64,000 nt of DNA from Nesterenkonia xinjiangensis (GCF_013410745.1 NZ_JACCFY010000001.1:682001-746000); one strand, 5' to 3'; counted from the first letter of the stretch, positions 33,490-43,840 are shown. Notes: generated from the letters alone by a model not told the origin. Numbers and translations are program-made.

Positions 33490-35192
33490 TGGTCAGCATC
33501 GACCGCGAGACCTATGCCGCCATGTTCGGTCCCACTGCGGGCGACCAGCTGCGGCTCGGCGACACCGACCTCTGGATCGAGGTCGAGGAGGACCGCACCG
33601 TCGGCGGCGACGAAGCGGTCTTCGGCGGGGGCAAGTCGATCCGCGAGTCCATGGCCCAGAGCACGCTCAGCCGGGCGGCAGGCGCGCTGGACACGGTGAT
33701 CACCAACGCGATCATCCTCGACTGGTGGGGAGTCGTCCGCGCCGACATCGGCATCCGCGACGGTCGGATCGTCGGCATCGGGCACGCAGGGAATCCGGAC
33801 ATCTCTGATGGCATCGACCCGGAGCTGATCATCGGCCCCTCCACCGACATCATCTCCGGGGAGGGCAAGATCGTCACCGCCGGAGCCATCGACTCCCATG
33901 TGCACCTGATCTCTCAGTCGCAGATCCACGAGGCCCTCGCCACCGGGATCACCACGGTGGTCGGCGGCGGCACGGGCCCTTCCGAGGGCTCGAAGGCCAC
34001 CACTGTGACCCCGGGTCCCTGGCACCTGCGGCAGATGCTGCGCGCCCTGGACGCCCTGCCCGTCAACGTGCTCCTGCTGGGCAAGGGCAACACGGTCTCC
34101 ACCGCCGGCCTCGAGGAGCAGGCCCTCGGCGGGGCCGCCGGATACAAGGTCCATGAGGACTGGGGATCCACCCCTGCGGCGATCGACGCCGCCCTGAGCG
34201 CCGCGGACCGCTGGGGGCTGCAGGTGGCGCTGCACTCGGACTCGCTCAATGAGGCCGGATTCGTGGAGTCCACGATCCGCGCCATCGACGGACGCTCGAT
34301 CCACGCCTTCCACATCGAGGGGGCCGGCGGCGGCCACGCCCCGGACATCCTCACCCTGGCAGGCCTGCCCCACATCATCCCCGGTTCCACGAACCCCACC
34401 CTTCCGCATACGGTCAACACCGTGGCCGAACACCTGGACATGCTGATGGTCTGCCATCATCTGAACCCGTCGGTGCCTGAGGACCTGGCCTTCGCCGAAT
34501 CCCGCATCCGAGGGACCACGATCGCCGCCGAGGACATCCTCCACGACATGGGGGCGCTGTCCATCACCTCCTCCGATGCGCAGGCCATGGGACGGATCGG
34601 GGAGGTCATCACCCGCACCTGGCAGGTCGCCCATGTGATGAAGGGCCGGCTGGGGCCGCTGGGCGGCGGGCTGGCCGCGGACAACGAACGCGCCCGACGC
34701 TACGTGGCCAAGTACACGGTGAACCCCGCGATCGCCCACGGCATCGCCCACGACGTCGGCTCCGTCGAGACCGGACGGATGGCGGACCTGGTGGTCTGGG
34801 ACCCACGGTTCTTCGGCGTGAGGCCTTCGGCTGTGGTCAAGGCCGGCAGCATCGTCTGGGGCGCCCTGGGCGACCCCAACGCCTCCATCCCGACTCCGCA
34901 GCCGGTGCTCCAGCGGCCCACCTTCGGCCACCTCGCGGGCGCCGACCATGCGGTGACCTATGTCGCCCCGGCTGCACTCGACGCCGGGTTGGAACAGACC
35001 CTCGGGCTGCGGCGCCGTCTCCGGCCGGTGACCTCCACCCGGGACATCGGGAAGGCCGAGATGAGGAACAACTCCGTCCTGCCGGAGATCACGGTGCGTC
35101 CCGACACCTTCGAGATCTCCATCGACGGCGAGGCCGTGGAACCGGCTCCGGCCGAGGAGCTCCCACTGGCGCAGTTCTACTCGATGTTCTGA
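33489..35192 (+). CDS. ureC: Urease alpha (catalytic) subunit UreC
   Basis: Catalytic subunit, 567 residues, hydrolysing urea to ammonia and carbamate. All active-site positions are visible: His137 and His139 (DSHVHL), the Lys220 to be carbamylated (GYKVHEDWG), His222, His249 (ALHSD), His275 ([13 protein letters not shown]), flap Cys322 with His323 (VCHHL) and Asp363 (SSDAQAMGR). Nothing suggests loss of activity. The stop abuts ureF directly. Confidence 0.97.
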   Translation: MVSIDRETYAAMFGPTAGDQLRLGDTDLWIEVEEDRTVGGDEAVFGGGKSIRESMAQSTLSRAAGALDTVITNAIILDWWGVVRADIGIRDGRIVGIGHAGNPDISDGIDPELIIGPSTDIISGEGKIVTAGAIDSHVHLISQSQIHEALATGITTVVGGGTGPSEGSKATTVTPGPWHLRQMLRALDALPVNVLLLGKGNTVSTAGLEEQALGGAAGYKVHEDWGSTPAAIDAALSAADRWGLQVALHSDSLNEAGFVESTIRAIDGRSIHAFHIEGAGGGHAPDILTLAGLPHIIPGSTNPTLPHTVNTVAEHLDMLMVCHHLNPSVPEDLAFAESRIRGTTIAAEDILHDMGALSITSSDAQAMGRIGEVITRTWQVAHVMKGRLGPLGGGLAADNERARRYVAKYTVNPAIAHGIAHDVGSVETGRMADLVVWDPRFFGVRPSAVVKAGSIVWGALGDPNASIPTPQPVLQRPTFGHLAGADHAVTYVAPAALDAGLEQTLGLRRRLRPVTSTRDIGKAEMRNNSVLPEITVRPDTFEISIDGEAVEPAPAEELPLAQFYSMF

Positions 35193-35968
35193 TGTCGCAG
35201 CCCGATCTCGGCGCGGCGGTCCCTCCCGCCCTGGCCGCCCAGACCGTCGCCCTGCTGCTGGCCGACTCACGCCTGCCCTCGGGCGGCCACGTCAACTCCG
35301 CGGGCCTCGAACCGGCCCTGATGGCAGGGATGCCGCACAGCCAGGTGCCGTTGTTCCTGCGGACCAGAGCGCGCACCGTCTCTCTGGTCGACGCGGCGAC
35401 GGCCGTCGTCGTCCGCGGCCAGCTGATGCGGCTCGGCGGTCACGGCGCCGAAGGAGGCACCGAGCTGCGCACCGAGCTGCGCACCGAGCTGCGCATGATC
35501 GAACGGCAGTGGGCGGCTCGGACGCCGAGCCGGGCCGCGCGGAGTATCGCCCGGGAGCTGGGGCGCGGCCTGCTGCGCCTGACCCGCTCGCTGTGGCCGG
35601 AGTCCCCGGGGCTGGAGATGCTGTGCGATCTCGGAGCCCTCCAGCCCGGCGACGCCCGGGATGCGCGGGCACGCCCGCTGGTCATGGGGGCGGTGGCCGC
35701 GCACACCGGCTTGGACGCCGCCTCATTGATGCGGCTGTCCATCTACGACGACGTCGCCTCTGCCGCGGCGGCCCTGCTGAAGCTCGAACCCGGGGATCCT
35801 GTGGCCGCGATGGCGCTGGTGCTGGAGGCCTGCCGAGCGGCCGAGCCCGACGTCGCAGCCCTGGCCGACATCACCCGGGCCGAGGAGATCCCCGCGCCGA
35901 GCGCACCACAGACCGAAGAATGGACAGAACGTCACACACTCACCACCAGGAGGTTGTTCCGTGCCTGA
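35192..35968 (+). CDS. ureF: Urease accessory protein UreF
   Basis: All-helical chaperone, 258 residues, that couples UreD to UreG during nickel insertion. Family motif [21 protein letters not shown] near the start and [14 protein letters not shown] later. An internal tandem repeat of a 12-base unit gives [13 protein letters not shown] at about residues 90-102. Overlaps ureC by one base and ureG by eight bases. Confidence 0.92.
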   Translation: MSQPDLGAAVPPALAAQTVALLLADSRLPSGGHVNSAGLEPALMAGMPHSQVPLFLRTRARTVSLVDAATAVVVRGQLMRLGGHGAEGGTELRTELRTELRMIERQWAARTPSRAARSIARELGRGLLRLTRSLWPESPGLEMLCDLGALQPGDARDARARPLVMGAVAAHTGLDAASLMRLSIYDDVASAAAALLKLEPGDPVAAMALVLEACRAAEPDVAALADITRAEEIPAPSAPQTEEWTERHTLTTRRLFRA

Positions 35969-36728
35969 GAACCCTGCACCCGCCGTCGCCCCGACCGCCG
36001 TGCCCCCCGAGTCCCCCGAGTCCCCCCGGCGTGCCCTGCGCCTGGGCATCGCCGGCCCGGTGGGCACCGGCAAGTCCTCGCTGATCGCGCTGATCTGCCG
36101 CGCCCTCGGCGACGAGCTGCGGCTGGGGGTGATCACCAATGACATCTACACCGACGAGGACGCCCGGTTCCTGCGCTCCGCCGGGGTCCTGGATCCGGCA
36201 CGTATCCGTGCCGTGGAGACCGGGGCCTGCCCCCACACCGCGATCCGCGACGATGTCACCGCCAACCTGCTGGCCACCGAGGACATGGAACGCGATTTCG
36301 CCCCGCTGGACACCGTGCTCATCGAGTCCGGCGGCGACAATCTCACCGCGACCTTCTCCCCCGCCCTGGTGGACGCCCAGATCTTCGTGCTGGACGTGGC
36401 CGGAGGCGGCGACGTCGCCCGCAAGGGCGGTCCCGGGATCGGCCGGGCCGACCTGCTCGTGGTCAACAAGACCGACCTCGCCCCCTATGTGGGCGTGGAC
36501 GTGGAGCGCATGGTCGCCGATGCCGAGGAGGCCCGGGAGGGCCGCGCCGTGCTGGCCCTCTCTCGCGAGGACGACCAGTCCGTGCAGGCGCTGCGCCGCT
36601 GGGTGCTGCAGGTGCTGGCGGCCCACCGCTCCGGGGAGCACATCCCGCAGGACCCAGGGCCCATGGCACCGCACTTCCATGCTGACGAGGAGCACCCGGA
36701 GGGCGGGTACGTGCATGCCCACGCCTGA
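35961..36728 (+). CDS. ureG: Urease accessory GTPase UreG
   Basis: Nickel-delivery GTPase, 255 residues, about 40 longer than the family norm. P-loop [10 protein letters not shown] follows a Pro/Ser-rich N-terminal extension of about 30 residues. [13 protein letters not shown] (nickel-binding region; the usual Cys-Pro-His is present), [13 protein letters not shown] and VVNKTDLA are intact. The C-terminal tail holds five His residues among acids ([18 protein letters not shown]) and might store nickel in place of the missing UreE. GTG start. Confidence 0.95.
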   Translation: MPENPAPAVAPTAVPPESPESPRRALRLGIAGPVGTGKSSLIALICRALGDELRLGVITNDIYTDEDARFLRSAGVLDPARIRAVETGACPHTAIRDDVTANLLATEDMERDFAPLDTVLIESGGDNLTATFSPALVDAQIFVLDVAGGGDVARKGGPGIGRADLLVVNKTDLAPYVGVDVERMVADAEEAREGRAVLALSREDDQSVQALRRWVLQVLAAHRSGEHIPQDPGPMAPHFHADEEHPEGGYVHAHA

Positions 36729-36769
36729 CGATCGTCGGATGCCCGCAGACGGAGGGTGGGAGCGCCCGC

Positions 36770-37501
36770 ATGCGCATCCAGCTCTGCGCCGGTGAGCCGC
36801 GGGCCAGGACCGAGCTGATCGTCGGGAAGCTGGCGCCCCGGCTCATCTCCCGGGGCCCCCGCCACGCCCACGTGGGGGTGACCGCCGCCGAGATGGTCCT
36901 GCTCGACGGGGACAGCCTCACCGCCGAGATCAGGGTCGGGGCCGGCTGCGTCCTGCGCGTCGAAGACATCGGGGGCACCGTCGCCTATCCGCGGCGTGCA
37001 TCCCAGACCGGGCTGTCTGCTTCCGCAGAACGCGTGCAGGGTCAGCAGACCGCCTCCTGGCACCTGGACATCCAGGTCGAGGACGGCGGGACCCTGCTAT
37101 GGCACGGACTGCCCTTCGTCATCGCGGAGGCCGCCGACGTCGTCCGTCGAACCTCTGTCAGGCTCGGACACGATGCCCGCGCCGTGCTGCGAGAGACCCT
37201 CGTGCTGGGACGGCACGCGGAGCGGGGCGGGCGGATCCGCTCCGCGCTCGAGGTCCAAGACCCCGACGGTCCGCTCCTGCTGGAAGAGCTGACCGTGGAC
37301 GGCGCCCGCCCTGAGCCGGGGGTCCTCGGAGGTCAGCGGGTGGCTGACACGATCCTGGCCGCCGGGTTCCGCCCCCCGGCCCGCCCGGGCGATCTCCTGC
37401 TGGAGGCCCCGGGGGCGCTCGCGCGCCATCTCGGAACGGCCACCCATGACTCCCCGCTGGACACTCGGTTCCAGGAGTGGGTGGTGGCGGCGACGCACTG
37501 A
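36770..37501 (+). CDS. ureD: Urease accessory protein UreD (UreH)
   Basis: Scaffold chaperone, 243 residues, that binds apo-urease with UreF and UreG. Recognisable by position and by LRVEDIGGTVAYP and LLWHGLPFVIAEAADVVRRTSVRLG; the family is divergent. Last gene of the urease operon, followed by a strong bidirectional hairpin. Confidence 0.88.
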   Translation: MRIQLCAGEPRARTELIVGKLAPRLISRGPRHAHVGVTAAEMVLLDGDSLTAEIRVGAGCVLRVEDIGGTVAYPRRASQTGLSASAERVQGQQTASWHLDIQVEDGGTLLWHGLPFVIAEAADVVRRTSVRLGHDARAVLRETLVLGRHAERGGRIRSALEVQDPDGPLLLEELTVDGARPEPGVLGGQRVADTILAAGFRPPARPGDLLLEAPGALARHLGTATHDSPLDTRFQEWVVAATH

Positions 37502-37512
37502 CCGCTCAGACC

Positions 37513-37545
37513 GGTGCCCCGGCGACGCGTCGTCGCCGGGGCACC
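37513..37545. terminator. Bidirectional terminator between ureD and pckG
   Basis: Perfect 15-bp inverted repeat (37513-37527 and 37531-37545) with a CGT loop, placed between two convergent genes. No clear U-tract on either strand. Confidence 0.75.
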
Positions 37546-37580
37546 TGCCGATCACCTCTCAGCCGGGAACGTGGCTCTGG

Positions 37581-39425
37581 TCAGCCGCCCATCCGATCGC
37601 GCAGCTGCTGGAGCTCGCCCTGGATGGACTGCGGCAGGGAGCCGCCGAACCGCTCGAACCACTGCTCGATGTCCGCCAGTTCGGCACGCCACTCCTGCGG
37701 ATCGACCCTCAGGGCATCGTGGAGGTCCTCGTCGGAGATGTCGAGCCCGGTGGTGTCCAGCGCCTCCGGCGTGGGAGTCAGGCCGATCGGCGTCTCGACG
37801 GCCTCTCCACGGCCCTCGATGCGCTCCACGATCCACTTCAGCACCCTGGAGTTCTCAGCGAAGCCGGGCCAGGCGAAGCCGCCGTCGCGGTTCCGGCGGA
37901 ACCAGTTGACCAGGAAGATCTTCGGCAGCTTCTCGGGGTCGGCCTGCCCGGAGACCCGCACCCAGTGGTTGAGGTAGTCCCCGGCGTCGTAGCCGATGAA
38001 GGGCAGCATCGCCATCGGGTCACGGCGCACCTTGCCCACTGCGCCCTCTGCGGCGGCGGTGGTCTCCGAGGAGAGCGTGGCACCGAAGAAGATGCCGTGG
38101 TTCCAGTCTCGGGACTCCGTGACGAGCGGGACCGTCGTCTTGCGCCGACCTCCGAAGAGGATCGCGTCCAGCTTGACGCCGTCCGCGGAGTAGTACTCCT
38201 CGGCCAGCATGTCGGTCTGGTCGATGGGGGTGCAGAACCGCGCGTTCGGGTGGGCGGCCGGCGTCTCGGAGTCCGGGGTCCACTCGTTGCCCTGCCAGTC
38301 GGTGAGGTGCGACGGCGGCTCCTCCGTCATGCCTTCCCACCAGACGCCGCCGTCGTCGGTCAGGGCACAGTTGGTGAAGACCGAGTTGCCTTTGGCGATG
38401 GCACGCATGGCGTTGGCGTTGGTGTGCCAGCCGGTGCCCGGTGCGACCCCGAAGTATCCGGCCTCGGGGTTGACCACACGGAACTCGCCGTCCTTGCCCG
38501 GGCGGATCCAGGTGATGTCATCGCCCAGGGTCTCGGCGGTCCATCCTTCGAGGGTGGGGTCGATCAGCGCCAGGTTGGTCTTCCCGCAGGCTGAGGGGAA
38601 GGCCCCGGAGATGAAGTGGCTCCGCCCCTGAGGGCTGGTGAGCTTGAGGATGAGCATGTGCTCGGCCAGCCATCCCTCGTCCCTGGCCATGGCCGAGGCG
38701 ATGCGCAGCGCGTAGCACTTCTTGCCCAGCAGGGCGTTGCCGCCGTAGCCGGAGCCGTAGGACCAGATTTCCCGGGTCTCCGGGAAGTGGACGATGTACT
38801 TCTCCTTGTTGCACGGCCAGGCGACGTCGTCCTGGCCGGGCTCCAGAGGGGCGCCCACGGAGTGCACCGCGGGCACGAAGAACGCGTCGAGCTCCTCCAT
38901 GCGGCGCACCACATCGGTGCCGATGCGGGCCATGATCCGCATCGAGGTCACCACATAGGCGGAGTCGGTGACCTCCACCCCGAACTTGGGGTCCTCAGCG
39001 TCGAGAGGACCCATCACGAACGGGATGACGTACATCGTCCGACCGCGCATGGCGCCGTCGAACACTCCTGAGAGGGTCTCGCGCATCTCGGCGGGGTCCA
39101 CCCAGTTGTTCGTGAAGCCGGCGTCGCGCTCGGCCTCCGAGCAGATGAAGGTGCGGGACTCCACGCGGGCGACATCAGCGGGGTCGGAGAATGCGGCGAA
39201 GGAGTTCGGGAAGTCGGGACTGGTCAGACGGGTGAAGGTTCCTGCCGCGACGAGCTCGTCTGTCAGGCCGGCATATTCCTCTTCGCTGCCGTCCACCCAG
39301 TGGATCCGATCCGGCGTGGTCAGTTCTGCGATGTCGCTGACGAACTGGATCAGCTTCTCGTGTGTCGTGGGGGCATCCACGTGGATGTCCTCCGCACCGG
39401 GCGTCTTTGCAACGGTGTCGACCAT
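37581..39425 (-). CDS. pckG: Phosphoenolpyruvate carboxykinase (GTP)
   Basis: Cytoplasmic gluconeogenic enzyme converting oxaloacetate and GTP to PEP, 614 residues from the ATG at 39425 (GGAGGG upstream). GTP-class motifs: [11 protein letters not shown] with active-site Cys280, [28 protein letters not shown] and [15 protein letters not shown]. The 5' region carries a nested inverted repeat. It stands alone between the urease operon and tRNA-Arg. Confidence 0.96.
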   Translation of the reverse strand: MVDTVAKTPGAEDIHVDAPTTHEKLIQFVSDIAELTTPDRIHWVDGSEEEYAGLTDELVAAGTFTRLTSPDFPNSFAAFSDPADVARVESRTFICSEAERDAGFTNNWVDPAEMRETLSGVFDGAMRGRTMYVIPFVMGPLDAEDPKFGVEVTDSAYVVTSMRIMARIGTDVVRRMEELDAFFVPAVHSVGAPLEPGQDDVAWPCNKEKYIVHFPETREIWSYGSGYGGNALLGKKCYALRIASAMARDEGWLAEHMLILKLTSPQGRSHFISGAFPSACGKTNLALIDPTLEGWTAETLGDDITWIRPGKDGEFRVVNPEAGYFGVAPGTGWHTNANAMRAIAKGNSVFTNCALTDDGGVWWEGMTEEPPSHLTDWQGNEWTPDSETPAAHPNARFCTPIDQTDMLAEEYYSADGVKLDAILFGGRRKTTVPLVTESRDWNHGIFFGATLSSETTAAAEGAVGKVRRDPMAMLPFIGYDAGDYLNHWVRVSGQADPEKLPKIFLVNWFRRNRDGGFAWPGFAENSRVLKWIVERIEGRGEAVETPIGLTPTPEALDTTGLDISDEDLHDALRVDPQEWRAELADIEQWFERFGGSLPQSIQGELQQLRDRMGG

Positions 39426-39485
39426 CGTTTCCCTCCATTGGGTTCCTGAAGTGCACGGTCCGCTCAATCGCACTCCTGTGTGCGG

Positions 39486-39548
39486 CCACGACGATGGACA
39501 TCGCACGTCGACGGTGACGTGCGCCGGCTGGCGTCCACATCGTCGTGG
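39486..39548. repeat. Nested inverted repeat upstream of pckG
   Basis: Outer arms CCACGACGATG (39486-39496) and CATCGTCGTGG (39538-39548) enclose inner arms GCACGTC (39503-39509) and GACGTGC (39516-39522). The structure ends about 60 bases before the pckG start. It could be an operator array or an RNA leader structure. The rest of the 39426-39770 gap holds no gene that I can support, apart from the tRNA promoter. Confidence 0.55.
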
Positions 39549-39694
39549 ACACCGAGCGCGTCGGAGCCTTGAGCAACCGGTCCTTCAACTGTACTTCCCC
39601 GCGCGCACGGTGGCCCCACGGAAGTCCACATAATGGGAGGCGGATGCAGGTTGAAGCGATTTTCGTGAGGAACACCACTTTCTCAAGGGGGATT

Positions 39695-39723
39695 TTGCCC
39701 TCGCTCCGCAGCGCGTGTATAGT
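39695..39723 (+). promoter_or_regulatory. Sigma-70-type promoter of tRNA-Arg
   Basis: TTGCCC and TATAGT separated by exactly 17 bases, 47 bases upstream of the mature tRNA 5' end. One of the clearest promoters in the window. Confidence 0.7.
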
Positions 39724-39770
39724 CTTCTAGGTCGAGATCGCGAGGGCGTGATCGGCGGACAACAGAACAT

Positions 39771-39844
<74 letters not shown>

Positions 39845-39851
39845 CCGAAGA

Positions 39852-39885
39852 GAAGCCCCGCGGCGATGATTCGCCGCGGGGCTTC
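39852..39885 (+). terminator. Terminator after tRNA-Arg
   Basis: Perfect 15-bp inverted repeat (39852-39866 and 39871-39885) with a TGAT loop, beginning eight bases after the tRNA. Confidence 0.8.
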
Positions 39886-40004
39886 GTCGTGCCCGTGGAG
39901 TCATGTCCGCATCCCCGACACCTCTCACCTACCCGCCCTCGATCTGCGCCGGTGCTGACCAAACATCCTCCTCTCGGAGGATCCGGCTCCGCGGGGCCGC
40001 GACC

Positions 40005-40010
40005 TAGGCT
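40005..40010 (+). promoter_or_regulatory. -10 element for a probable leaderless DUF2207 transcript
   Basis: TAGGCT lies seven bases upstream of the ATG at 40018, the spacing of leaderless actinobacterial mRNAs. No ribosome site is visible between them. Confidence 0.4.
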
Positions 40011-40017
40011 GTTCGCC

Positions 40018-41919
40018 ATGCACGCTCTGCTCCGCGCACATGCCGCTCCTGCCGCCGTCGCCGCCCTCTCCCTGGGGACGCTGGGCCTGACCGCCTCTCC
40101 AGCAGCGGCCTCCGGTGACCCCGACGACGACGTGGTCCGCGACCTGAGCATCAGCATCGACCTCGACGAGGACGGCGTGATGCATGTCCAGGAGACCTAT
40201 GACTGGGACTTCGGCGAGCGCGAGGGGCTGGGCTTCTTCCGCACCCTAAGCACCGAGCTGCGCACCGACGAAGGACGTCGCCTCTACGACGTCGACGACT
40301 TCGAGCTCAGCAGCCCCAGCGGCGCGCCGGCCGAGGTCGCCGATGTCGAAGAGACCAGCGACGGCCTGCGACTCAGCCTCGGCGCACCGGACGGCTCAGA
40401 GGAGACACGCACCGGCCTGCAGACCTACGAGCTGCGGTACACCGTCCACGGGGCCGTCGATCCGGCCTCCTGGGAGTGGATCACCGCCGGACCGGACCAG
40501 GACGTCCCCATCGAGCGCGTCACCACCGAGGTCACGGCCCCCGCGGAGATCCTCGACGCCGCCTGCTGGCAGGGCGCCGACTCCGACCTGGACGACGGCG
40601 TCGCCTGCACCGCCGAGATCGACGACGACACCATCACGGCCACCGCCACAGGGCTGGCCCCGGGCGGCTGGCAGGGGGTGCAGATCGACGTCCCCGAGGG
40701 CACCTTCTCCGAGGCCACCCCGATCTATGCCGAGCCCACCGCGCTGGAGCGTCTCGGCGACGACCTCGCCCCCACCACCGACCGCATCAGCCAGACCCTG
40801 CTCGATGCCTGGTGGGCGGTGTCCGCCGCGGTCGTGGCCGCCGTCGCCGGGCTGGTGGCCCTCCGCCGACGCTCCGGCCGCGATGAGCACTTCCCCGGAC
40901 TTGTCCCCGGCGTGCTCCCGGAGCCCGGAACCACTCTGGAGACCGCGCGCCTGGAACGGGAGCAGCCGCCGACGGCGCGTCACACCGTGCCTGATGACCT
41001 GCGTCCGTACGAGGCGGCCCTGCTCTGGCGCAAGTCCACCCTGTTCCTTCCGGCCGACTTCACCACACTCACGCTGGTGGACCTGGCCGCCCGAGGGCAC
41101 CTTCGCCTGGAGGAGACCACCGGCTCAGACGAGGACGACACGGGCACGGATTGGATCGTGTCCGCCACCGGTGCCGACGGCACGGGACTGGCCGGGTGGG
41201 AGAAGGACCTGCTCGCAGCGGTCGTCGCGGCAGGGGACGGAGACCCGATCCGGCTCTCCGACCTGGACGGAGACTTCTCCTCGGCGGCGCAGAAGGCCCA
41301 GTCGAAAGCCGTGGAGGCCTTCGATTCCCGGCATCTGCTGGCCCGGCGCCTCGGCGGTGCCGGCAGCCTGTGGGGTTGGGCCGCCGCGGCCGTGACCCTT
41401 CTGCTGCTCATCCTCACCATCGTCGGCTGGGCCACGCAGATGCCGACGTCGCTGAATCTGCTACTGACCGGGGCCACCGTGATCCTCATCCTCCTGGGGC
41501 TGACCTGGATGGCGACCTCCAGCAGGAGTAATCCGCGCACCGCCCTCGGCCGAGCCCACCTGGAGCAGCTGCGCGGGCTGCGCCGGGGCCAGGCCGCCGT
41601 CGTCGACCTCTCGCCGAGTCCCGCGGACACCCCGGAGGAGCTCACGCCGGAGGAGATCACCGCCCAGCTGCCCTATGCCATGGCGCTGGGCGACGACGAA
41701 CGCTGGGCCGCCCTGGCCGATGCGCGCTCCCGCAGGGACCCGTCGTCCTGGGAGCGCCATCAGGGTCTCTCGACCGTGAGCTGGGTGGTGCTGGCCACGA
41801 GTCTGCAGAGCACGATCGGCGCATCCCACAGCTCCTCCGGGACGGGTTCCGGAGGAGCCGGCTCATCAGGATTCTCCGCCGGGTCCTTCGGCGGAGGTGG
41901 AGGAGTCGCCGGCCGGTGA
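40018..41919 (+). CDS. DUF2207 domain membrane protein
   Basis: Predicted membrane protein of 633 residues, function unknown. Layout: signal peptide (1-32), acidic extracellular DUF2207 beta domain (about 40-255), transmembrane helix near 265-285, a soluble cytoplasmic domain with YEAALLWRKSTLFLPADFTTLTLVDLAARGHL, two adjacent helices near 455-505, and a Gly/Ser-rich tail ending SFGGGGGVAGR. This layout is standard for the family. The ATG at 40018 fits the signal peptide; longer upstream frames run through tRNA-flanking DNA. Convergent with the next gene, 12 bases away. Confidence 0.85.
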   Translation: MHALLRAHAAPAAVAALSLGTLGLTASPAAASGDPDDDVVRDLSISIDLDEDGVMHVQETYDWDFGEREGLGFFRTLSTELRTDEGRRLYDVDDFELSSPSGAPAEVADVEETSDGLRLSLGAPDGSEETRTGLQTYELRYTVHGAVDPASWEWITAGPDQDVPIERVTTEVTAPAEILDAACWQGADSDLDDGVACTAEIDDDTITATATGLAPGGWQGVQIDVPEGTFSEATPIYAEPTALERLGDDLAPTTDRISQTLLDAWWAVSAAVVAAVAGLVALRRRSGRDEHFPGLVPGVLPEPGTTLETARLEREQPPTARHTVPDDLRPYEAALLWRKSTLFLPADFTTLTLVDLAARGHLRLEETTGSDEDDTGTDWIVSATGADGTGLAGWEKDLLAAVVAAGDGDPIRLSDLDGDFSSAAQKAQSKAVEAFDSRHLLARRLGGAGSLWGWAAAAVTLLLLILTIVGWATQMPTSLNLLLTGATVILILLGLTWMATSSRSNPRTALGRAHLEQLRGLRRGQAAVVDLSPSPADTPEELTPEEITAQLPYAMALGDDERWAALADARSRRDPSSWERHQGLSTVSWVVLATSLQSTIGASHSSSGTGSGGAGSSGFSAGSFGGGGGVAGR

Positions 41920-41931
41920 CGGGCGCCGTCG

Positions 41932-43014
41932 TCAGCCCAGCTGGGCCTGCATGGCCTCCACGATGCTCCGCTCACCCTCGGTGATGCGCTCCGAGGCCAT
42001 GTCCGCCTGGTGCCAGAACGGGTAGGCGATCCCCGGCCGGGCAGCCTCCTCGATGCGGGCGTGCTCCTCCTCGCCGAGCTCCAGGTGCAGGGAACCCAGC
42101 AGGTCCTCCCACTGCTCCATGCTGCGGGCGGCCACGGCCAGATTCGTCACCCCCGGACGCTGCAGCAGCCAGGCGAGCACCACCTGCGGGATCGTCGCAC
42201 CCAGGCCGGCGGCCACCTCGTCGAGGGCTTCCACGACGTCGTACAGCGTCCCCCAGTCGGCGACCCGCAGATCGGAACCGTCGCCGTCGGTCATCCGGGT
42301 CCCGCCCTCAGGCGAGGTTCCGCGGCGGTGCTTACCGGTGAGCAGGCCCATGCCCAGCGGACTCCAGGCCTGAGTGCCGATGCCCTGGTCGCTGGCGGCG
42401 GGGATCATCTCGTATTCGGCCTCCCGCGCACTGGGACTGTAGTGGATCTGCTGGACCACGGGCTTGATGAATCCGTGCCGCTCGCAGACCATGAGGGCCT
42501 TCATCAACTGCCAGCCGGTGTAGTTGGAGACGCCGTAGTAGCGGATCTTCCCGCTGCGGACCAGGCCGTCCATGGTCTGCAGGGTCTCCTCCAGCGGCGT
42601 CTCGCCGTCCCAGTGGTGCAGGTAGAACAGGTCGATGTGATCCCGGCCGATGCGGCGCAGCGACTGCTCGACCTGCTGCAGCAGGTGCCAGCGTGAGGCG
42701 CCGGCGTCGTTGGGACCCTCCCCCACGGCGAGCCGGGCCTTGGTGGTGACCAGCCAAGAGTCGCCGTGGTCGCTGATACGCAGCGCTTCGCCCAGGATCT
42801 CCTCGGCCACTCCCAGGGAGTAGAAGTTGGCGGTGTCGACCAGATTGATGCCGGCCTCTGCACCGCGATCCAGCAGGGCGGCCGCCCCCCTGGCGTCCAG
42901 ATCTCCCATGTGCTCCATGCCGTGGGCGCCGCCGAAGGGCAGGGTGCCCAGAGCGAGCGGGCTGACACGCAGCCCGCAGGTGGCCGAGAGCGGGCGGTGG
43001 AACGCAGTGTCCAT
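41932..43014 (-). CDS. Aldo/keto reductase
   Basis: NADPH-dependent oxidoreductase with a TIM barrel, 360 residues from the ATG at 43014 (AAGGAG upstream). The catalytic tetrad is visible: Asp and Tyr in NLVDTANFYSLG, Lys in VTTKARLA and His in LFYLHHWD. Cofactor-binding segments QAWSPLGMGLLTGKHRRG and AVAARSMEQWEDLLG are of the AKR sugar/aldehyde-reductase type close to YajO and IolS. Substrate unknown. No operon partner. Confidence 0.9.
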   Translation of the reverse strand: MDTAFHRPLSATCGLRVSPLALGTLPFGGAHGMEHMGDLDARGAAALLDRGAEAGINLVDTANFYSLGVAEEILGEALRISDHGDSWLVTTKARLAVGEGPNDAGASRWHLLQQVEQSLRRIGRDHIDLFYLHHWDGETPLEETLQTMDGLVRSGKIRYYGVSNYTGWQLMKALMVCERHGFIKPVVQQIHYSPSAREAEYEMIPAASDQGIGTQAWSPLGMGLLTGKHRRGTSPEGGTRMTDGDGSDLRVADWGTLYDVVEALDEVAAGLGATIPQVVLAWLLQRPGVTNLAVAARSMEQWEDLLGSLHLELGEEEHARIEEAARPGIAYPFWHQADMASERITEGERSIVEAMQAQLG

Positions 43015-43175
43015 GGAGTTCTCCTTCACAGTGCGGATGTGCTCTGTGCCGGCGACGCCATCGGCGCGCGACCACCGCCACGGTAGAACCTGCCCCACGC
43101 GCCGGACAAGAGCTGAGGAGCCCGGAGGAGGGCCCCGAAGCTCGACGGCGGCGGACCCCGGAAAACGCGCGGGGG

Positions 43176-43700
43176 TCAGAGGCAGCGCCTCAAGCGCACT
43201 CCGCTGCCGCCCTCCCAGCTGGTCGCGCCGGCCTCCTGGAAGCCATTGTGCTCCAACACACGCCGGGAGGCGGGGTTCTCGTGAGAGACGTCCGCGGTGA
43301 TGACTCGGAGCTCGTAGGACCGGACCGCGAGCTCACAGATCTTCGCCACCGCCCACGTGGCCACGCCTCGGCCGCTCACAGACTCCGCGACCCGATACCC
43401 GAGCGTGGCCTGGCCGGCGTCGACGTCGATCAGATTGATCCGACCGATGATCTCCTCCGCGCATGCCGTCGGCTCCCTCGCCGGCTCGGGCGTCTCAGGG
43501 GCGTGGGTGACGATCACGTGGAACAGATCGGTGCCCGCGGACTGCGCGTCCAGCAGCGCGTGCATGCGCTGGTCGAACTCTTCGAAGAAGGCGTCTCCAC
43601 GGTCAGGGATGAAGTGGGCGAAGTACTCACGGTTGCGTTCCTCGAAGTGCAGCAGCCGGTCCCGATGCGCTGCGGACAGCGGTTCGATCCTCCAAGCCAT
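43176..43700 (-). CDS. GNAT family N-acetyltransferase (RimJ-like)
   Basis: Acetyl-CoA transferase of 174 residues. Starts at the ATG at 43700 with MAWRIEPLSAAHRDRLLHFEERNREYF; motif A (VSGRGVATWAVAKICELA) binds CoA and motif B (NPASRRVLEHNGF) follows, the RimJ/RimL pattern used for ribosomal protein or antibiotic-like amines. GGAGGGAG precedes the start. Monocistronic. Confidence 0.87.
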   Translation of the reverse strand: MAWRIEPLSAAHRDRLLHFEERNREYFAHFIPDRGDAFFEEFDQRMHALLDAQSAGTDLFHVIVTHAPETPEPAREPTACAEEIIGRINLIDVDAGQATLGYRVAESVSGRGVATWAVAKICELAVRSYELRVITADVSHENPASRRVLEHNGFQEAGATSWEGGSGVRLRRCL

Positions 43701-43788
43701 GGGCGGCTCCCTCCAGCTCTGCACGGCAGGTCATGTCTCCGGCACTGTAGCGGAATCCGGACTGGGCACCCCTGCACGGCGTTGCATC

Positions 43789-43840
43789 CACAGAAAAACA
43801 CAGATAAAGTCTGGTAAATCCCACCGAACGTGGGTAGAAT
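43789..43840 (+). promoter_or_regulatory. fru operon promoter with FruR operator repeats
   Basis: Three degenerate direct repeats in 10-base steps (CACAGAAAAA, CACAGATAAA, GTCTGGTAAA; 43789-43818) are typical of DeoR-family targets on one DNA face. They overlap a weak -35 (TGGTAA) spaced 17 bases from -10 TAGAAT (43835-43840), and a CCCAC-N5-GTGGG palindrome lies between them. FruR would block polymerase until fructose-1-phosphate accumulates. Confidence 0.5.

Noticed and set aside
33423-35270. 615-codon minus-strand open frame
   Set aside because: Exact antisense shadow of ureC, whose active site is complete.
35455-35500. Tandem repeat in ureF as a functional DNA element
   Set aside because: It is three in-frame 12-base coding units (TELR) and most simply reflects replication slippage.
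39964-39981. Small 7-bp inverted repeat before the DUF2207 gene as a terminator
   Set aside because: A stronger terminator (39852-39885) already closes the tRNA, and the stem is short with no U-tract.
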